Source: Flavobacterium hibernum (GTDB taxonomy: Bacteria; Bacteroidota; Bacteroidia; Flavobacteriales; Flavobacteriaceae). Taken from it: a stretch of DNA of 64,000 nucleotides. Location of the stretch: the NCBI RefSeq assembly GCF_000832125.1, contig NZ_JPRK01000007.1, positions 1-64,000 on the forward strand, given 5' to 3'. The translations under genes were made by a program, and so were the position numbers. The notes under the pieces were generated by a model. That model ran no database searches, was not told the DNA's origin, and was given only the letters and a program-made list of their open reading frames with translations. Positions 34,134 through 44,446 of this stretch are shown here, piece after piece (the stretch's first letter is position 1; the number at the start of each line of letters is the position of its first letter).

Positions 34134-34211
34134 ATTTTTCTTTTTTAAGCTTCTAAGGTTCTGAGAATCTGAGTTGCTAAGTTTTAAATTATATTCCGGA
34201 CATTTTAAAAA

Positions 34212-34246
34212 TGTAAAAAAGTCTCAACAAAATATTGAGACTTTTT
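34212..34246. terminator. Terminator after sucD
   Basis: AAAAAGTCTCAA (34216-34227) pairs with TTGAGACTTTTT (34235-34246). It lies 28 bp beyond the sucD stop, with A/T runs on both sides. The neighbouring 34148-34182 carries CTAAGGTTCTGAGAATCTGA-type words, also seen at 59989-60020. Confidence 0.8.
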
Positions 34247-34274
34247 GGGAATTTGTTATTTTGAAATTTGGAGA

Positions 34275-35147
34275 TTATCCAAGTACTTCTCTTACTTTTT
34301 TACCAATTTCAGCTGGTGAATCAACAACGTGAATTCCGTTGTCTCTCATAATTTGTTTTTTAGCAGCAGCTGTATCATCAGAACCACCTACAATAGCACC
34401 TGCATGACCCATTGTTCTACCAGCAGGAGCAGTTTCTCCAGCGATAAAACCAACAACTGGTTTACGGTTACCATCAGCTCTAACCCATTTAGCAGCATCA
34501 GCTTCTAATTGACCTCCAATTTCACCAATCATGATGATAATTTCAGTTTCAGGATCGTTCATCAATAATTCAACAGCTTCTTTAGTTGTAGTTCCAATAA
34601 TTGGATCTCCACCAATACCAATAGCTGTAGTAATTCCTAAACCTTGTTTTACAACTTGGTCTGCAGCTTCATAAGTTAAAGTTCCTGATTTAGAAACGAT
34701 ACCAACTGTTCCTTTTTTGAAAACGAAACCTGGCATAATACCAACTTTAGCTTCACCTGGAGTAATTACTCCTGGACAGTTTGGCCCGATTAATCTAGAG
34801 TTTCTTTCTTTAACATAATTATTTGCTTTAATCATATCTGCTACAGGAATTCCCTCAGTAATAGCAATAATTACTTTAATTCCAGCATCAGCAGCTTCCA
34901 TAATTGCATCAGCAGCAAAAGCTGGTGGAACAAAAATGATAGATGTATCAGCTCCAGCTTGCTCAACAGCATCTTTAACTGTATTAAAAACCGGACGATC
35001 TAAATGGCTAGTTCCTCCTTTTCCTGGAGTAACACCACCAACAACATTAGTACCGTACTCAATCATTTGAGAAGCGTGGAAAGTTCCTTCGCTTCCTGTA
35101 AATCCTTGAACAATTATTTTGGAATCTTTATTAACTAAAACACTCAT
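34275..35147 (-). CDS. sucD: Succinyl-CoA ligase, alpha subunit
   Basis: 290 residues. TCA-cycle enzyme subunit that carries the phosphohistidine and binds CoA. N-terminal Rossmann part: [18 protein letters not shown]. Active-site His248 lies in [14 protein letters not shown] and GPNCPGVI are also typical. The beta subunit gene (sucC) is not in the window, so the two are split, as is usual in Flavobacteriia. A minus-strand TACTTTTG (35183-35190) is a possible -7 element, so sucD may have its own promoter. Confidence 0.98.
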   Translation of the reverse strand: MSVLVNKDSKIIVQGFTGSEGTFHASQMIEYGTNVVGGVTPGKGGTSHLDRPVFNTVKDAVEQAGADTSIIFVPPAFAADAIMEAADAGIKVIIAITEGIPVADMIKANNYVKERNSRLIGPNCPGVITPGEAKVGIMPGFVFKKGTVGIVSKSGTLTYEAADQVVKQGLGITTAIGIGGDPIIGTTTKEAVELLMNDPETEIIIMIGEIGGQLEADAAKWVRADGNRKPVVGFIAGETAPAGRTMGHAGAIVGGSDDTAAAKKQIMRDNGIHVVDSPAEIGKKVREVLG

Positions 35148-35231
35148 GATATATATTTTATGTAGTTTTTAAAATTGTGATGCAAAAGTAAGGTTTTGTA
35201 ACGTATTTTAACCTTTTTGTCTTCAAAAAAA

Positions 35232-35594
35232 TTAAGAAAATTGACTCATTTGATAACCACGATATAATTTATCGTCTTTTATTTGCCAAATAGTAGCAAA
35301 ATGGGCTAACAACATCTCTTCTCTAGGGTTCTCAATCGTTTTCACAAAATGAGAATATCGTATTGAAACCAGATCATCTTCAGCAATAATATGACTTATT
35401 CTAACTTTGGAACGTACATAAGCACGACTTAATTCATTTGCCATATCGAGCATCGAATTATGATCCATTTCGATTAATCCTTTGGTGCTGTGCCAATCTA
35501 ACTTTACATCAGTATGCAAGTAAGTTTTCATGATTTCGCTATCAATTAAGGCATCTGACTTGTAAAATTTTTGAACAAATTCTTTTATAGACAT
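35232..35594 (-). CDS. NTF2-like (SnoaL-type) fold protein
   Basis: 120 residues with the helix-then-sheet pattern of the NTF2/SnoaL fold (EFVQKFYKSDALIDSEIMKTYL, VKLDWHSTKGLI, LVSIRYSHFV, ATIWQIKDDKLYRGYQMSQ). No catalytic residue can be assigned. It is one base away from the second lpxD-like gene, so the two are co-transcribed. Confidence 0.7.
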   Translation of the reverse strand: MSIKEFVQKFYKSDALIDSEIMKTYLHTDVKLDWHSTKGLIEMDHNSMLDMANELSRAYVRSKVRISHIIAEDDLVSIRYSHFVKTIENPREEMLLAHFATIWQIKDDKLYRGYQMSQFS

Positions 35595-35595
35595 A

Positions 35596-36525
35596 TTACT
35601 TCAATTTATTTAAAATTTCAGGAATCTTTTTGATATTGGCCAATTGTTTTAACTTCTCTCTTGATTCTTCGATTGGAGTTCCAAAATAAGATTTTCCACC
35701 TTCAACCGATTTAGTAACACCAGTTTGCCCCATAATAACAGCCTTTGCTCCTATCGTGATTCCGCTTGTTGTTCCTACTTGTCCCCAAATTGTAACTTCG
35801 TCCTCAATAACAACACAACCGGCAATACCAGTTTGAGAAGCGATCAAACATTTCTTTCCAATCACCGTGTCATGTCCAACATGCACTTGATTATCTAGTT
35901 TTGTTCCTTCGCCAATTGTTGTATCTCCTGTAACACCTTTGTCAATTGTACAAAGAGCACCAATTCCAACATTATCCTCAATAACAACTCTTCCGCCAGA
36001 AATTAACTGATCGAAACCATCTGGACGTTTTTTGTAATAAAAAGCATCGGCACCTAAAATAGTTCCGGCGTGAATCATTACACTATCTCCAATTACAGTA
36101 TGATCGTAAATAGTAACATTAGGATGTATCAAGCAGTTTTTACCAATTGTAACGTTGTTACCAATAAAACAATTGGGCTGAATTACCGTTCCTTCTCCAA
36201 TAGTTGCAGAAAGAGCAATCGCCACATTTGTAGCTTGGAAAGGTCGAAAATGTTTGGTTAGGGTATTAAAATCTCTGAAAGGATCATCAGAAATCAAAAG
36301 TGCTTTACCTTCTGGACAATCTACTTTTTTGTTTATTAAAACAATAGTAGCCGCTGATTGTAAAGCTTTATCATAGTATTTAGGATGATCAACAAAAACG
36401 ATATCTCCTGGTTCAACAACATGTATTTCATTCATGCCTAAAACGGGAAAGTTTTGGTCACCTATAAATTCGCAGTTAAGCAAATTTGCAATTTCTTGTA
36501 AAGAATGAATCTTTGGAAATTTCAT
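35596..36525 (-). CDS. LpxD-like acyltransferase, second copy
   Basis: 309 residues. An N-terminal LpxD-type domain (about 1-95, [16 protein letters not shown]) precedes a left-handed beta helix of hexapeptide repeats ([16 protein letters not shown] onward). The conserved His in [10 protein letters not shown] is kept. It would transfer a 3-hydroxyacyl chain from ACP to a UDP-sugar in lipid A synthesis, or act on a related substrate. It is clearly distinct from the lpxD at 39566 (shorter, different hexapeptide series). The C-terminal [17 protein letters not shown] helix is typical of the family. Confidence 0.85.
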   Translation of the reverse strand: MKFPKIHSLQEIANLLNCEFIGDQNFPVLGMNEIHVVEPGDIVFVDHPKYYDKALQSAATIVLINKKVDCPEGKALLISDDPFRDFNTLTKHFRPFQATNVAIALSATIGEGTVIQPNCFIGNNVTIGKNCLIHPNVTIYDHTVIGDSVMIHAGTILGADAFYYKKRPDGFDQLISGGRVVIEDNVGIGALCTIDKGVTGDTTIGEGTKLDNQVHVGHDTVIGKKCLIASQTGIAGCVVIEDEVTIWGQVGTTSGITIGAKAVIMGQTGVTKSVEGGKSYFGTPIEESREKLKQLANIKKIPEILNKLK

Positions 36526-36528
36526 ATA

Positions 36529-36658
36529 TTTAAATTAGAAAATTTGTCAATTAGAGAATGTGTCAATTAGAAAATGAGTCAATTAGAAAATAAAAACTAT
36601 TCAATTTCTGCGTATGCATTAATTTTCTAATTGACTCATTGACAAATTATCTAATTAA
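36529..36658. repeat. TCAATTAGAAAAT tandem/inverted repeat between efp and the second lpxD
   Basis: Three tandem units of about 16-17 bp (GTCAATTAGAAAAT and variants) at 36545-36592 are followed by their complement (ATTTTCTAATTGACTCATTGACAAATTATCTAAT) at 36622-36656. The 136-bp gap can fold almost end to end. Confidence 0.65.
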
Positions 36659-36661
36659 AAA

Positions 36662-37228
36662 TTACTCTTTTACACGCTCCATGTAAGAACCTGAAGCTGT
36701 ATCAATTTTAATTTTATCACCTTCATTGATAAACAACGGAACGTTTACAGTTGCACCTGTTTCTACCGTAGCAGATTTTGTAGCATTAGTAGCTGTATTT
36801 CCTTTTACTCCTGGCTCAGCATAAGTAACTTCAAGAATTACAGAAGATGGCATATCTACAGATAAAGGCAAATCAGTTTCAGTATTAACCTGAACCATTA
36901 CGCTTGTTCCTTCTTTTAATAGACCTGGCGCATCCAAGATGTTTTTATTCAAAGAAATTTGCTCAAAAGATTCTGTATTCATAAAATGAAATTCATCTCC
37001 TTCAGCATATAAAAACTGATAATTATGCGTCTCTACACGCACATCGTCAATTTTATGTCCTGCAGAAAATGTATTATCTAATACTCTTCCTGTGGTTAAA
37101 CTTCTTAATTTTGTTCTTACGAAAGCAGGACCTTTTCCAGGTTTTACGTGAAGAAATTCAACGATTTTATAAATATCGTGATTGAATTTAATACACAATC
37201 CGTTTCTAATATCTGATGTAGATGCCAT
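36662..37228 (-). CDS. efp: Elongation factor P
   Basis: 188 residues, the three-domain tRNA-mimic that relieves ribosome stalling at polyproline. The loop PGKGPAFVRTK (near 31-41) carries the lysine that is modified in some bacteria. KGNTATNATKSATVETGATVNVPLFINEGDKIKIDT is represented by its central and C-terminal OB-fold blocks. It sits inside the lipid A gene cluster, as is usual in Bacteroidota. Confidence 0.98.
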   Translation of the reverse strand: MASTSDIRNGLCIKFNHDIYKIVEFLHVKPGKGPAFVRTKLRSLTTGRVLDNTFSAGHKIDDVRVETHNYQFLYAEGDEFHFMNTESFEQISLNKNILDAPGLLKEGTSVMVQVNTETDLPLSVDMPSSVILEVTYAEPGVKGNTATNATKSATVETGATVNVPLFINEGDKIKIDTASGSYMERVKE

Positions 37229-37323
37229 TTTTTTTTATTTTATTTAATTTTTGTTGAATCGTTTATTCGTTTAATTATTTAGTCGATCAAACGATTAAAC
37301 AAATAAACAATTAAACTTTTATT

Positions 37324-38109
37324 TTAATAATTTCCTGAATAACCTTTCATAATTCCTCGTGATGAATTTCTGATAAAATCTAAAATTTCATCTCTCTCAG
37401 GAGTAGCTTCCATTTCAGCTTCAATAATACTTAAAGCTTGTGTTGTATTGTAATTTTTTTGGTACAAGATTCTGTAGATTTCCTGAATTTCTCTGATTTT
37501 TTCAGTACTAAAACCTCTTCTTCTTAAACCAACTGAATTGATTCCTACGTAAGATAACGGCTCTTTTGCTGCTTTTGTATAAGGAGGAACATCTTTTCTA
37601 ACTAAAGATCCACCAGAAATCATAGCATGATCTCCAATATGAATAAATTGGTGAATCGCTGCCAAACCACCAATAACGGCGTGATTTCCAACAACTACGT
37701 GACCTGCCAAAGCAACTCCGTTTACAATAATAGCATTATTTCCAATTTCACAATCGTGTGCGATGTGAGCGTAAGCCATTACCAAGCAGTTATTACCTAA
37801 AATTGTCTGTCCAGACGCAACTGTACCTCTATTTATAGTAACACATTCTCTAATTGTACAATTATCTCCAATGATGGCAAGAGAATCCTCCCCGCCAAAT
37901 TTTAAATCTTGTGGCACCGCAGAAATTACAGCCCCTGGAAAAATATTACAATTTTTACCAATACGAGCACCTTCCATGATGGTCACATTTGAACCAATCC
38001 AAGTACCATCACCAATAACAACATTATTGTGAATTGTTGTAAAAGGCTCTATTACAACGTTTTTAGCGATTTTGGCGCCGGGATGAACATATGCTAATGG
38101 TTGATTCAT
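37324..38109 (-). CDS. lpxA: UDP-N-acetylglucosamine acyltransferase LpxA
   Basis: 261 residues. First step of lipid A synthesis: transfers 3-hydroxyacyl from ACP to UDP-GlcNAc. N-terminal hexapeptide coil (VHPGAKIAKNVVIEPFTTI), the AYAHIAHDCEIGNN segment with the catalytic His, and a C-terminal helical domain (RRRGFSTEKIREIQEIYRIL) all fit. A minus-strand TACGTTTG (38155-38162) may serve as an internal -7 element, 75 bp after lpxC-fabZ. Confidence 0.97.
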   Translation of the reverse strand: MNQPLAYVHPGAKIAKNVVIEPFTTIHNNVVIGDGTWIGSNVTIMEGARIGKNCNIFPGAVISAVPQDLKFGGEDSLAIIGDNCTIRECVTINRGTVASGQTILGNNCLVMAYAHIAHDCEIGNNAIIVNGVALAGHVVVGNHAVIGGLAAIHQFIHIGDHAMISGGSLVRKDVPPYTKAAKEPLSYVGINSVGLRRRGFSTEKIREIQEIYRILYQKNYNTTQALSIIEAEMEATPERDEILDFIRNSSRGIMKGYSGNY

Positions 38110-38184
38110 CTGTAAGTTTTATATTTTATAATTAAAATAATCTAATTTGGGCAACAAACGTAAACAATAAAATTGATTAAACTA

Positions 38185-39582
38185 TTATTGTTTTCTAGCA
38201 ATTTGAGCCATCAATTCTGCCTCAGTTACTAATTTTCCGTTTGCATAAGCATTTGCCTGCATGTGACAGATTCCTCTTCTAATTGGTGAAATCAATTCAC
38301 ACTTAAAAATTAAGGTATCACCCGGCAAAACTTTATGTTTAAATTTAACATTGTCAATTTTCATGAAATATGTTAAATAATTTTCAGGATCTGGAACAGT
38401 ACTTAAAACTAAAATCCCTCCCGTTTGCGCCATAGCTTCAACAATTAAAACTCCTGGCATAACTGGTGCTTCAGGAAAATGTCCTACGAAGAAATTTTCA
38501 TTCATAGTAACATTTTTCATTCCAACCACATGACTATCAGACATTTCTATAATTCTATCGATTAATAAAAATGGAGGTCTGTGTGGTAAAACAGCCATAA
38601 TTTTATGAATATCCATTAATGGCTCAAGATTTAAATCATAAACCGGTACATGGTTTCTTTGCTCAATTTTAATAATTTTTGCCATTTTTTTAGCAAACTG
38701 AGTATTTACATAATGCCCAGGCTTGTTAGCAATAATTTTTCCTTGAATACGAACGCCAATTAATGACAAATCTCCAACAACATCTAATAATTTATGTCTT
38801 GCAGCTTCGTTTGGATAGTGTAAAGTAAGGTTGTCTAAAACTCCATTTGGTTTAACAGAGATTTTATCTTTCCCAAAGGCTTTCTTTAAATTCTCCATTG
38901 TAGCATCAGATATTTCTTTATCTACATATACAATAGCATTGTTTAAATCTCCACCTTTAATTAATCCGTTTTCTAAAAGAGACTCTAACTCATGTAAAAA
39001 ACTAAAAGTTCTTGAATTAGCGATTTCTTCTTTAAAATCGGCTATACTTTTCATAGTTGCGTTTTGAGTACCTAAAACTTTAGTACCAAAATCAACCATT
39101 GCAGTTACCTGATAATCATCACTTGGCATAACAAGAATCTCGCTTCCAGTAGTTTCATCTGTAAAAGAGATCACTTCTTTTACCACATAAACATTACGTT
39201 TAGCATCTTGCTCTTCGATTTCTGCCTTTTCGATTGCTTCAACAAAATATTTTGAAGAACCATCCATAATTGGAAGTTCTGAAGCATTTAACTCTATAAT
39301 AACATTATCCAAATCACATCCAACTAATGCAGCTAAAACATGCTCTGGAGTTTGAATTTTAACTCCTAATTTTTCTAAATTAGTACCTCTTTGCGTATTA
39401 ACAACATAATTAGCATCAGCCTCAATGACTGGTTGACCTTGCAAATCTACTCTTACAAAAGTGAAACCATTATTAATTGGAGCTGGTTTAAAAGTCATTG
39501 TAACTTCTTTCCCAGTGTGTAATCCAACTCCTGTTAGTGAAATTTCATTCTTGATGGTCTTCTGTTTAACCATTATTTCCAT
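38185..39582 (-). CDS. lpxC-fabZ: Bifunctional UDP-3-O-acyl-N-acetylglucosamine deacetylase / 3-hydroxyacyl-ACP dehydratase
   Basis: 465-residue fusion common in Bacteroidota. The LpxC part (about 1-305) is a zinc deacetylase with His81 ([14 protein letters not shown]) and the later [11 protein letters not shown] block. The FabZ hot-dog domain (about 318-465) has the active-site segment [21 protein letters not shown]. The start overlaps the end of lpxD by 17 bp, implying coupled translation. An in-frame ATG nine bases later (39573) is equally possible. Confidence 0.97.
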   Translation of the reverse strand: MEIMVKQKTIKNEISLTGVGLHTGKEVTMTFKPAPINNGFTFVRVDLQGQPVIEADANYVVNTQRGTNLEKLGVKIQTPEHVLAALVGCDLDNVIIELNASELPIMDGSSKYFVEAIEKAEIEEQDAKRNVYVVKEVISFTDETTGSEILVMPSDDYQVTAMVDFGTKVLGTQNATMKSIADFKEEIANSRTFSFLHELESLLENGLIKGGDLNNAIVYVDKEISDATMENLKKAFGKDKISVKPNGVLDNLTLHYPNEAARHKLLDVVGDLSLIGVRIQGKIIANKPGHYVNTQFAKKMAKIIKIEQRNHVPVYDLNLEPLMDIHKIMAVLPHRPPFLLIDRIIEMSDSHVVGMKNVTMNENFFVGHFPEAPVMPGVLIVEAMAQTGGILVLSTVPDPENYLTYFMKIDNVKFKHKVLPGDTLIFKCELISPIRRGICHMQANAYANGKLVTEAELMAQIARKQ

Positions 39583-40609
39583 TTTTTGGGTTTATTATTT
39601 GTTTTTTTAATTCATCCATTTCGGCCACAATCTTAGGCAAATTCTTAAAATGAACATACGATTTATTAAAATCTGTATATCCAAGTGATGGAGTTCCTTG
39701 TAAAATTTCTCCATCTTTAATGTTTCTTGCTACTCCTGATTGAGCTTGAAGTCTAACATTATTACCTATAACTAAGTGACCTGCGATACCAACTTGCCCG
39801 CCAATCATACAGTTTTCGCCAATTTTTGTAGAACCCGCAACACCAGATTGTGCAGCGATTACGGTATTTTTACCTATTTCTACATTGTGCGCAATCTGAA
39901 TTTGATTGTCTAATTTAACTCCTTGTCTAATAATAGTAGACCCAAGAGTTGCTCTGTCTATTGTGGTATTTGCACCAATGTCAACATTATCTTCTATAAT
40001 AACATTTCCAATTTGCGGCACTTTACTATATACTCCTTCTTCATTTGGAACAAATCCAAAACCATCTGCACCTATAATTGTTCCAGAATGTATGGTACAA
40101 TTATTTCCGATAACAGTTTCAGAATATATTTTAGCGCCTGCAAAAATATATACATTATCGCCAATAACAACATTATCGCCAATAAAACTGTTTGGATAAA
40201 TTTTTACGTTATTACCTAAAACCACATTTTGTCCTATATAACTAAAACTTCCTAAATATAAATTTTCACCATATTTAGTTCCTTCAGTAATAAAAGAGTT
40301 CGTTTCGATTCCATTTTTATTCAATTTTACTTGATTATAAAAATGCAAAAGCTTCGAAAAAGAGGCATAAGCATCTTCTACTTTTATTAAAGTTGTGGTA
40401 ATTTCTTGTTCTGGTATAAAGCTATCATTAACAATAGTTACTGATGCTTTTGTACTATATATGTAGTTGATATATTTCGGGTTAGCCAAAAAAGTAAGAG
40501 ATCCTTCCTCACCTTCTTCTATTTTAGACAGCCGAGAAACTTCTGCATTGGGATCCCCAACAACTTCTCCTTCTAAAATTTCTGCTATTTGTTCTGCTGT
40601 AAATTTCAT
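39566..40609 (-). CDS. lpxD: UDP-3-O-(3-hydroxyacyl)glucosamine N-acyltransferase LpxD
   Basis: 347 residues, third lipid A enzyme. N-terminal uridine-binding domain (about 1-100, [17 protein letters not shown]), then many hexapeptide repeats and the catalytic-His segment [15 protein letters not shown], closing with a C-terminal helix ([16 protein letters not shown]). Full length and the genuine lpxD of the cluster, since it precedes lpxC. It follows the HD gene by 39 bp. Confidence 0.97.
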   Translation of the reverse strand: MKFTAEQIAEILEGEVVGDPNAEVSRLSKIEEGEEGSLTFLANPKYINYIYSTKASVTIVNDSFIPEQEITTTLIKVEDAYASFSKLLHFYNQVKLNKNGIETNSFITEGTKYGENLYLGSFSYIGQNVVLGNNVKIYPNSFIGDNVVIGDNVYIFAGAKIYSETVIGNNCTIHSGTIIGADGFGFVPNEEGVYSKVPQIGNVIIEDNVDIGANTTIDRATLGSTIIRQGVKLDNQIQIAHNVEIGKNTVIAAQSGVAGSTKIGENCMIGGQVGIAGHLVIGNNVRLQAQSGVARNIKDGEILQGTPSLGYTDFNKSYVHFKNLPKIVAEMDELKKQIINPKNGNNG

Positions 40610-40648
40610 TGCGACAAAAATATAAAAAATAGATTTTAAATGTTAATT

Positions 40649-41878
40649 TTATATAAGTTGTTTTGGAAAACAGATGTAATATTTTGTCACCAACTTAGAT
40701 AACGATTTCAAATTCAGCTGATCAGATGCTTCAACAACATCTTCAATTGTTTTGTCTTTTTTCAAAATTCGTATCGGTTCTGCCTCTTTACTGTATGCTT
40801 GGTTTTTTATTTTCCCCCTAAAAATAAAATAACCGGCTTCTAATTGCGAAATATGATGTACTTCGGCAAATTCTTCTTTAAGAGACTGAGACTCTTCCAT
40901 TGGAATTTTCTCTGCACTTAATTTAATCTTTAACAAATCTCTATTAATAAGCATTTTACTTAACGTAGAAAGTATAAAATCATTATGTTTTTGCCAAGCT
41001 TTTAGAGCGCTAATAATATCAAAATCATCTAATTGAGAAAACAAATCTAATTTCTCTGCGTCAAAATTTTCGAGAGTAATTTTATTTTTCATGAAATACA
41101 ACAGAGGCTCACTGCAAGGAAGATTTATTCCTTTTAATGTTAATTCCTTTGCTCTTTTAAGCACTTTCATCAAAATTAATTCGGCAACTAAACTTGTTTT
41201 ATGCAAATATGCCTGCCAATACATCAATCTTCTTGAAAGCAAGAATTTTTCTACTGAATAAATCCCTTTTTCCTCAATAACCAAAGTACCATCAACAACA
41301 TTCATCATTTGAATTAAACGCTCAGAATTGACATTTCCTTCGGCAACACCAGTATAAAAGCTATCACGTTTTAAGTAATCCATTCGATCCATATCTAATT
41401 GACTTGAAATCAATTGCAACATGAATTTCCTATGATAATCACCTTTAAAAACCTGAATCGCTAAACTCAATTTCCCGTCAAATTCTTCATTTAGCTGGTT
41501 CATAAACAATAATGAAATAGCTTCATGATTTACATCTTCAACAATACTTTTTTCCATCGCATGCGAAAACGGCCCGTGACCAATATCATGCAATAAAATA
41601 GCAATCAATAATGCATTCTCCTCTTCAGATGATATTGCTACACCTTTAAATCGAAGAGTCTCAATGGCTTTCTGCATCAAATGCATACAGCCCAGAGCAT
41701 GATGAAAACGCGTGTGATTGGCTCCGGGATAAACTAAATACGATAATCCCATTTGTGAAATACGGCGTAAACGCTGAAAATATGGGTGCTGAATTAGATC
41801 GTAAATAAGTTCGTTCGGGATGGAAATAAACCCATAAATGGGATCATTGAATATTTTTAACTTATTGATATGAGTCAC
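40649..41878 (-). CDS. HD-domain phosphohydrolase (dNTPase-like)
   Basis: 409 residues. Metal-binding residues of an HD domain are visible: His59-His60 (TRFHHALGCMHLM), His97-Asp98 (LLHDIGHGPFSH) and a later DMDRMDYLKRDS segment. The family includes SAMHD1/YwfO-like deoxynucleotide triphosphohydrolases; the substrate here is not shown. It is the first gene of the leftward lipid A block and divergent from porX. A minus-strand TATATTTG (41901-41908) is a plausible -7 element. Confidence 0.88.
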   Translation of the reverse strand: MTHINKLKIFNDPIYGFISIPNELIYDLIQHPYFQRLRRISQMGLSYLVYPGANHTRFHHALGCMHLMQKAIETLRFKGVAISSEEENALLIAILLHDIGHGPFSHAMEKSIVEDVNHEAISLLFMNQLNEEFDGKLSLAIQVFKGDYHRKFMLQLISSQLDMDRMDYLKRDSFYTGVAEGNVNSERLIQMMNVVDGTLVIEEKGIYSVEKFLLSRRLMYWQAYLHKTSLVAELILMKVLKRAKELTLKGINLPCSEPLLYFMKNKITLENFDAEKLDLFSQLDDFDIISALKAWQKHNDFILSTLSKMLINRDLLKIKLSAEKIPMEESQSLKEEFAEVHHISQLEAGYFIFRGKIKNQAYSKEAEPIRILKKDKTIEDVVEASDQLNLKSLSKLVTKYYICFPKQLI

Positions 41879-42099
41879 TATTTGGTTATTTTTAGGTCAA
41901 CAAATATAAGTAAATAACTATAAACAGCTTTGCGTTTTTCACTTAAAAATCAACAATAATTCATTATGATTATCAAGGCAGTAACAAATTGCAAAAAAAT
42001 TTTAATACCAAAATCGCAATACTTTATTCTATAATTTATACTATTTTTAATACTTTTTAAGTTCTATACTTCTAAATTGCATTAAAATTATATTCGTTT

Positions 42100-43653
42100 A
42101 TGGACAAGATAAAAATACTTTGGGTCGACGATGAAATCGATCTATTAAAGCCACATATATTATTTCTGGAGAAAAAAAACTACGCTGTAACTACTTGTAA
42201 CAATGGTTTAGATGCAATTACTTTATTTGAAGAAGACAATTTTGACATTGTTTTTTTAGATGAAAATATGCCAGGAATGAGTGGTTTGGAAACACTTTCA
42301 GAAATGAAAGAAAAAAAATCGGCAATTCCGATGATTATGATCACCAAAAGTGAAGAAGAATACATAATGGAAGAAGCCATTGGTTCTAAAATTGCCGATT
42401 ACCTGATCAAACCCGTAAATCCAAACCAGATTTTATTGAGTTTGAAAAAGAATCTGGATCATTCGAGATTAATTTCAGAAAAAACTACACTAGATTACCA
42501 AAAGGAATTTCGAAAAATTTCAATGGAATTAGCAATGGTTAATTCCTTTGAAGATTGGGTAGAATTGTATAAAAAATTGATTTTTTGGGAATTAGAACTT
42601 GAAAATATCAACGATCAAGGAATGATTGAAATCCTTGAATCTCAAAAAGTTGAAGCGAACTCTCAATTCGGGAAATTTATAGAAAGAAACTATGAGGACT
42701 GGTTTGCACCAAAGGCAGACAAACCAATTCAATCGCACAGTTTATTTAAAGAATTAGTGGTTCCGGAAATTAAGAAGAAAGACAAACCTATTTTATTTGT
42801 TGTAATTGATAATCTTCGTTATGATCAATGGAAATCTTTTGAAACTGTAGTTTCTAATTATTATAAATTAGAAAAAGAGGTTCCTTACTTCTCTATTCTT
42901 CCAACAGCAACGCAATATGCCAGAAACTCTATTTTTTCAGGTTTATTGCCAATCGAAATGGAAAAACAATTTCCGCAATACTGGAAAAATGATGTCGAAG
43001 ATGGAGGAAAAAATCTTTATGAAGCCGAATTTCTTTCGGCTCAATTAAAGCGTTTGGGATTAAATATCAAAGAAGATTATTTTAAAATCACGAATTACGC
43101 TGGAGGAAAAAAACTTGCTGAAAACTTCAAAGCATTAAAAGGAAATGACTTGGTAACAGTTGTTTACAATTTTGTTGATATGTTATCGCACGCCAAAACC
43201 GAAATGGAAGTAGTTAAAGAACTTGCTTCAGATGATAAAGCTTATCGCTCACTGACTTTGAGTTGGTTTAAAAATTCTCCGCTTTTAGAAATCATTCAGC
43301 AAGCACAACTTTTAGGATTTAAATTAATTTTAACCACAGATCATGGAACAATTAATGTAAAAAACCCTTCAAAAGTTGTTGGAGATAAAAATACAAGTTT
43401 AAATTTGCGTTATAAAACAGGTCGTAGTTTAACCTACGAACAAAAAGATGTGTATGTAGTAAAAGAGCCAAAGACAATTGGTTTGCCTGCTATAAACATG
43501 AGTAGTTCGTTTATTTTTGCCAAAAATGATTACTTTTTAGCTTATGTAAACAACTACAATCATTATGTGAGTTATTACAAAAATACATATCAACACGGGG
43601 GAATTTCGTTAGAAGAAATGATTATTCCGTTTTTGGTATTCAACCCGAAATAA
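42100..43653 (+). CDS. porX: PorX-type response regulator with PglZ domain
   Basis: 517 residues. A CheY-like receiver (about 1-120; acidic Asp10-Asp11, phospho-acceptor Asp54 in VFLDENMPG, Lys near 105 in LIKPVNP) is joined to a PglZ alkaline-phosphatase-superfamily domain (about 210-515: VVIDNLRYDQW, LPTATQYARNS, TTDHGTINV). PorX controls the type IX secretion system in Bacteroidota and cleaves oligonucleotides in studied members. The partner kinase PorY is not in the window. First gene of a rightward block. Confidence 0.95.
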   Translation: MDKIKILWVDDEIDLLKPHILFLEKKNYAVTTCNNGLDAITLFEEDNFDIVFLDENMPGMSGLETLSEMKEKKSAIPMIMITKSEEEYIMEEAIGSKIADYLIKPVNPNQILLSLKKNLDHSRLISEKTTLDYQKEFRKISMELAMVNSFEDWVELYKKLIFWELELENINDQGMIEILESQKVEANSQFGKFIERNYEDWFAPKADKPIQSHSLFKELVVPEIKKKDKPILFVVIDNLRYDQWKSFETVVSNYYKLEKEVPYFSILPTATQYARNSIFSGLLPIEMEKQFPQYWKNDVEDGGKNLYEAEFLSAQLKRLGLNIKEDYFKITNYAGGKKLAENFKALKGNDLVTVVYNFVDMLSHAKTEMEVVKELASDDKAYRSLTLSWFKNSPLLEIIQQAQLLGFKLILTTDHGTINVKNPSKVVGDKNTSLNLRYKTGRSLTYEQKDVYVVKEPKTIGLPAINMSSSFIFAKNDYFLAYVNNYNHYVSYYKNTYQHGGISLEEMIIPFLVFNPK

Positions 43654-43654
43654 G

Positions 43655-43715
43655 AAAAGTTTTCAGTCACAGTTTTCAGTTTTCAACTGCGACTAAAAAC
43701 TGTGACTGAGACTAA
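43655..43715. repeat. GTTTTCAGT-family hairpin after porX
   Basis: AGTTTTCAGTCACAGTTTTCAG (43659-43680) faces the complement AACTGTGACTGAGACT further on, so the gap folds. Same word family as 21852-21972, 50141-50185 and 54109-54126. Confidence 0.55.
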
Positions 43716-43763
43716 AAAATTCTTTTTAAAATGTTTTTCCGAAATAGAAAAAGTAACTATTAT

Positions 43764-44423
43764 ATGAAGAGAATATTGATTTTTTCACTCTTTTTAGTTT
43801 TTTTAACGAACATTAATTTTAGCCGCGCTCAAGATTGTCCTCAGGGAATCAACTTGATACCCATGTACGGTCAAGTCAAAAAATGTACGCAACAAATACA
43901 AAGTGACAATCAATTTATTGAAGAAGCCGAGAAACAATTTAAAAATAAAAAAGCTGCTTCTGAATACTATGCCAATAAAGGATGGGAATATTTTTATAAA
44001 GATGAACTTGACACTTCAATGAAAAGATTTAATCAAGCTTGGCTTTTAGATAATGAAAATCCAAATGCCTTTTGGGGATTTGGGAATATTTTAGGAAAGA
44101 AAAAAGAATACGAAAAATCTGTTGTTTATTTAGAAAAATCCATTGCGCTAGATCCAAATAATGGAAAAGTATTTTATTGTGCAGCGGTAAGTTATGGTCA
44201 AATATTTATGGAGAAAAACGATAAAAAATATTTAGATTTAGCTATAAAAAATTTAAATAAAGCGGTTAAAATCGAACCAAAGAATGGAAGTTATTACGCG
44301 CAATTAGCAAATTCTTATGCTTATTATCAAAAAAAAGATAGCTTAAATAAGTACATCAGAAAAACAGATGAAATTGATCCTAAATTAATCAATCCAGAAG
44401 TTAGAAAGTTTGCAAAAAAATAA
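43764..44423 (+). CDS. Secreted TPR-repeat protein
   Basis: 219 residues from the ATG at 43764, chosen because the signal peptide starts there (MKRILIFSLFLVFLTNINFS). The mature part has at least three tetratricopeptide-like repeats (NKGWEYFYKDELDTSMKRF, PNAFWGFGNILGKKKEYEKS, DPNNGKVFYCAAVSYGQ). TPRs mediate protein contacts, so a periplasmic scaffold role is likely. It follows porX by 110 bp; a link to type IX secretion is possible but unproven. Confidence 0.82.
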   Translation: MKRILIFSLFLVFLTNINFSRAQDCPQGINLIPMYGQVKKCTQQIQSDNQFIEEAEKQFKNKKAASEYYANKGWEYFYKDELDTSMKRFNQAWLLDNENPNAFWGFGNILGKKKEYEKSVVYLEKSIALDPNNGKVFYCAAVSYGQIFMEKNDKKYLDLAIKNLNKAVKIEPKNGSYYAQLANSYAYYQKKDSLNKYIRKTDEIDPKLINPEVRKFAKK

Positions 44424-44446
44424 TAAAACTAAATTAAATAATAACA

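Noticed and set aside
36529..36600. Tandem repeats as a possible CRISPR array
   Set aside because: Units are only about 16 bp, contiguous and AT-rich with no unique spacers, and there are no cas genes.
38185..39582. LpxC-FabZ fusion as an assembly error
   Set aside because: The bifunctional protein is the normal form in Bacteroidota and both domains are complete.
39566..39582. 17-bp overlap of lpxD and lpxC as a frameshift sign
   Set aside because: Short overlaps are normal for coupled genes; both proteins have proper ends.
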